Under the pieces are notes generated by a model that was not told the DNA's origin, ran no database searches, and worked only from the letters and a program-made list of their open reading frames with translations. A stretch of DNA of 8,402 nt from Pseudomonadota bacterium. GTDB taxonomy: Bacteria; Pseudomonadota; Alphaproteobacteria; Rhizobiales; Xanthobacteraceae. The position numbers and the translations under genes were made by a program. The stretch spans positions 1 to 8,402 of the forward strand of contig JAEWBL010000595.1 in assembly GCA_023391175.1 (NCBI GenBank). The letters are read 5' to 3'. Positions 7,525 through 8,402 of this stretch are shown in pieces; within the stretch, counting starts at the first letter, position 1, and each line of letters starts with the position of its first letter.

Positions 7525-7607
7525 TGAGAGGAATGGCTGTTGCTCCGCTCCCGTCCGGCGGCACAGTATCAGGCAACCGGCCCCAAGGGCCAGCATGGAG
7601 GCCTCCC

Positions 7608-8315
7608 TTGAAAGTCCTCGTCTTTCAGCACGTCGCCTGCGAGCACCCAGGTCGCTTCCGCGACTTCATGCAGGCCGACGGCGTGGCGTGGCACGCCGTG
7701 GAGCTGGACGAGGGCGAGGCCATCCCGCCGTTCGACGACTACGCCGCCCTCATGGTGTTCGGCGGTCCGATGGACGTGTGGCAGGAGGAAGAGCTGCCCT
7801 GGCTCGTGGCCGAGAAGGCCGCCATCCGGGACTGGGTGGCGACGGGCAAGCCCTATCTCGGCGTCTGCTTGGGCCACCAGCTCCTCGCCGATGCGCTGGG
7901 CGGAAAGGTGGGCCTCATGCCGCGGCCGGAAGTGGGGGTCTCCGAGGTCTCGCTGACGGCGGCCGGGCGCGAATCCCCCCTTTTCCGGGGGCTCGACCCC
8001 ACCTTCCCGACTCTCCAGTGGCACGGCGCCGCCGTGCTGGCCCTCCCGCCGGGCGGTGTGGCCCTGGCCGAGAACGCGCATTGCGCCATTCAGGCCCTGC
8101 AGGTGGGGGAGAAGGCGTTCGGCATCCAGTATCACGTGGAGCTGACCGACGAGACCGTCGGCGAATGGGGCGTGATCCCGGAATACCGTTGCGCGCTGGA
8201 GGCCATCACCGGCGAGGGCGGGCAGGCCCTGATCGAGGCGGCCGCGCAGGAGCGGATGCCGGTGTTCGCGGCGGCGGCGGAGCGGCTCTACCGGAATTTC
8301 AAGGCGACCTGGTGA
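7608..8315 (+). CDS. Stand-alone class I glutamine amidotransferase (GMP synthase glutaminase-like)
   Basis: This 235-residue protein is a single class I amidotransferase domain resembling the glutaminase half of GMP synthase, without the ATP-pyrophosphatase half. The catalytic triad is complete: Cys87 in LGVCLGHQ, with His176 and Glu178 in QYHVE. The oxyanion region is VFGGPMD (50-56) and QWH is at 137-139. The substrate is unknown. Relatives hydrolyse glutamine, gamma-glutamyl peptides or gamma-glutamyl amines, and I cannot choose between these. The TTG start at 7608 is preferred because GGAGG lies six bases upstream and it yields the typical N-terminus MKVLVFQHV. An in-frame ATG at 7533 adds 25 Pro/Gly-rich residues with an AGGA abutting the start codon and almost no leader, so it is less likely. 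It diverges from rpsD, and no neighbour indicates its partner. Confidence 0.85.
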   Translation: MKVLVFQHVACEHPGRFRDFMQADGVAWHAVELDEGEAIPPFDDYAALMVFGGPMDVWQEEELPWLVAEKAAIRDWVATGKPYLGVCLGHQLLADALGGKVGLMPRPEVGVSEVSLTAAGRESPLFRGLDPTFPTLQWHGAAVLALPPGGVALAENAHCAIQALQVGEKAFGIQYHVELTDETVGEWGVIPEYRCALEAITGEGGQALIEAAAQERMPVFAAAAERLYRNFKATW

Positions 8316-8322
8316 GGGGCCC

Positions 8323-8343
8323 CCTCTCCCCTCGCGGGAGAGG
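8323..8343. repeat. Palindrome after the amidotransferase gene
   Basis: CCTCTCCC (8323-8330) pairs perfectly with GGGAGAGG (8336-8343) around CTCGC, eight bases after the stop. Flanking GGGGC and GCCCC could lengthen the stem. No T-run follows. The sequence resembles, from memory, a palindrome scattered between genes in many Rhizobiales, and it may also end the transcript. Confidence 0.5.
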
Positions 8344-8354
8344 AGCCCCATATT

Positions 8355-8388
8355 GGGTCATCGCCCGGCTTGTCCGGGCGATCCACCC
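8355..8388. repeat. REP-like palindromic intergenic element
   Basis: TCGCCCGG (8361-8368) and CCGGGCGA (8374-8381) form a perfect 8-bp stem with loop CTTGT. GGGT (8355-8358) and ACCC (8385-8388) pair outside it. The core and loop resemble short palindromic repeats that I recall as abundant in Bradyrhizobium- and Xanthobacter-type genomes. Copy number cannot be seen here because only one copy is in the window. Confidence 0.5.
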
Positions 8389-8402
8389 ATTAGCCTGTGC
8401 AT

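Larger units (their letters stand above)
7232..7607. other. Divergent region and rpsD leader
   Basis: This 376-bp stretch holds no gene I can support. It carries the likely rpsD promoter (7410-7438) and about 170 nt of rpsD leader with several hairpins. It also carries the likely promoter of the amidotransferase gene (7496-7524) and that gene's ribosome-binding site GGAGG near 7597-7601. Open frames that extend rpsD or the amidotransferase upstream into it are not family-like. Confidence 0.6.

Noticed and set aside
7569..8351. A 260-codon minus-strand open frame antisense to the amidotransferase
   Set aside because: Composition is Arg/Gly/His-rich and no family motifs appear. The plus-strand frame has the full Cys-His-Glu triad and a good SD.

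Overview
The window is GC-rich chromosomal DNA from an alphaproteobacterium, most likely a hyphomicrobial (Rhizobiales) genus near Xanthobacter, Azorhizobium or Ancylobacter. That placement is inferred from the high GC content, the alphaproteobacterial F1-ATPase zeta inhibitor gene, the purC-purS-purQ-purL-bolA-grxD gene order, the form of PurC, and Rhizobiales-like palindromic repeats at the right edge. No database comparison was possible. It is mostly a core-genome region. I see no insertion sequence, prophage, CRISPR array, tRNA, rRNA or defence system.

Layout. Positions 1-215 hold the 3' end of folD (+), closed by a hairpin that can terminate in both directions. From 5801 down to 274 runs a minus-strand purine-biosynthesis cluster: purC, purS, a small unrecognised ORF, purQ, purL, bolA, a monothiol (CGFS) glutaredoxin gene, and a three-helix membrane protein of unknown function. 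A 391-bp divergent intergenic region (5802-6192) separates purC from the plus-strand gene for the ATP synthase zeta inhibitor. That gene ends at a strong bidirectional terminator shared with the convergent rpsD (minus). A 376-bp divergent region (7232-7607) carries the likely rpsD promoter and leader, and the promoter of a plus-strand stand-alone class I glutamine amidotransferase. Two palindromes follow that gene at the right edge.

How the genes work together. PurS, PurQ and PurL are the three separate subunits of FGAM synthase (de novo purine step 4). PurC makes SAICAR two to three steps later. FolD supplies the 10-formyl-THF used by the purine transformylases, so its proximity fits. BolA and the CGFS glutaredoxin form [2Fe-2S]-bridged complexes in iron and Fe-S homeostasis. 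The zeta subunit restrains ATP hydrolysis by F1-ATPase.

The points most worth a second look are the degenerate-looking ORF between purS and purQ, a terminator-like hairpin inside the pur cluster between purC and purS, overlapping alternative hairpins in the rpsD leader, and an AT-rich inverted repeat in the purC/zeta divergent region. I do not see convincing evidence of an undescribed multi-gene system.
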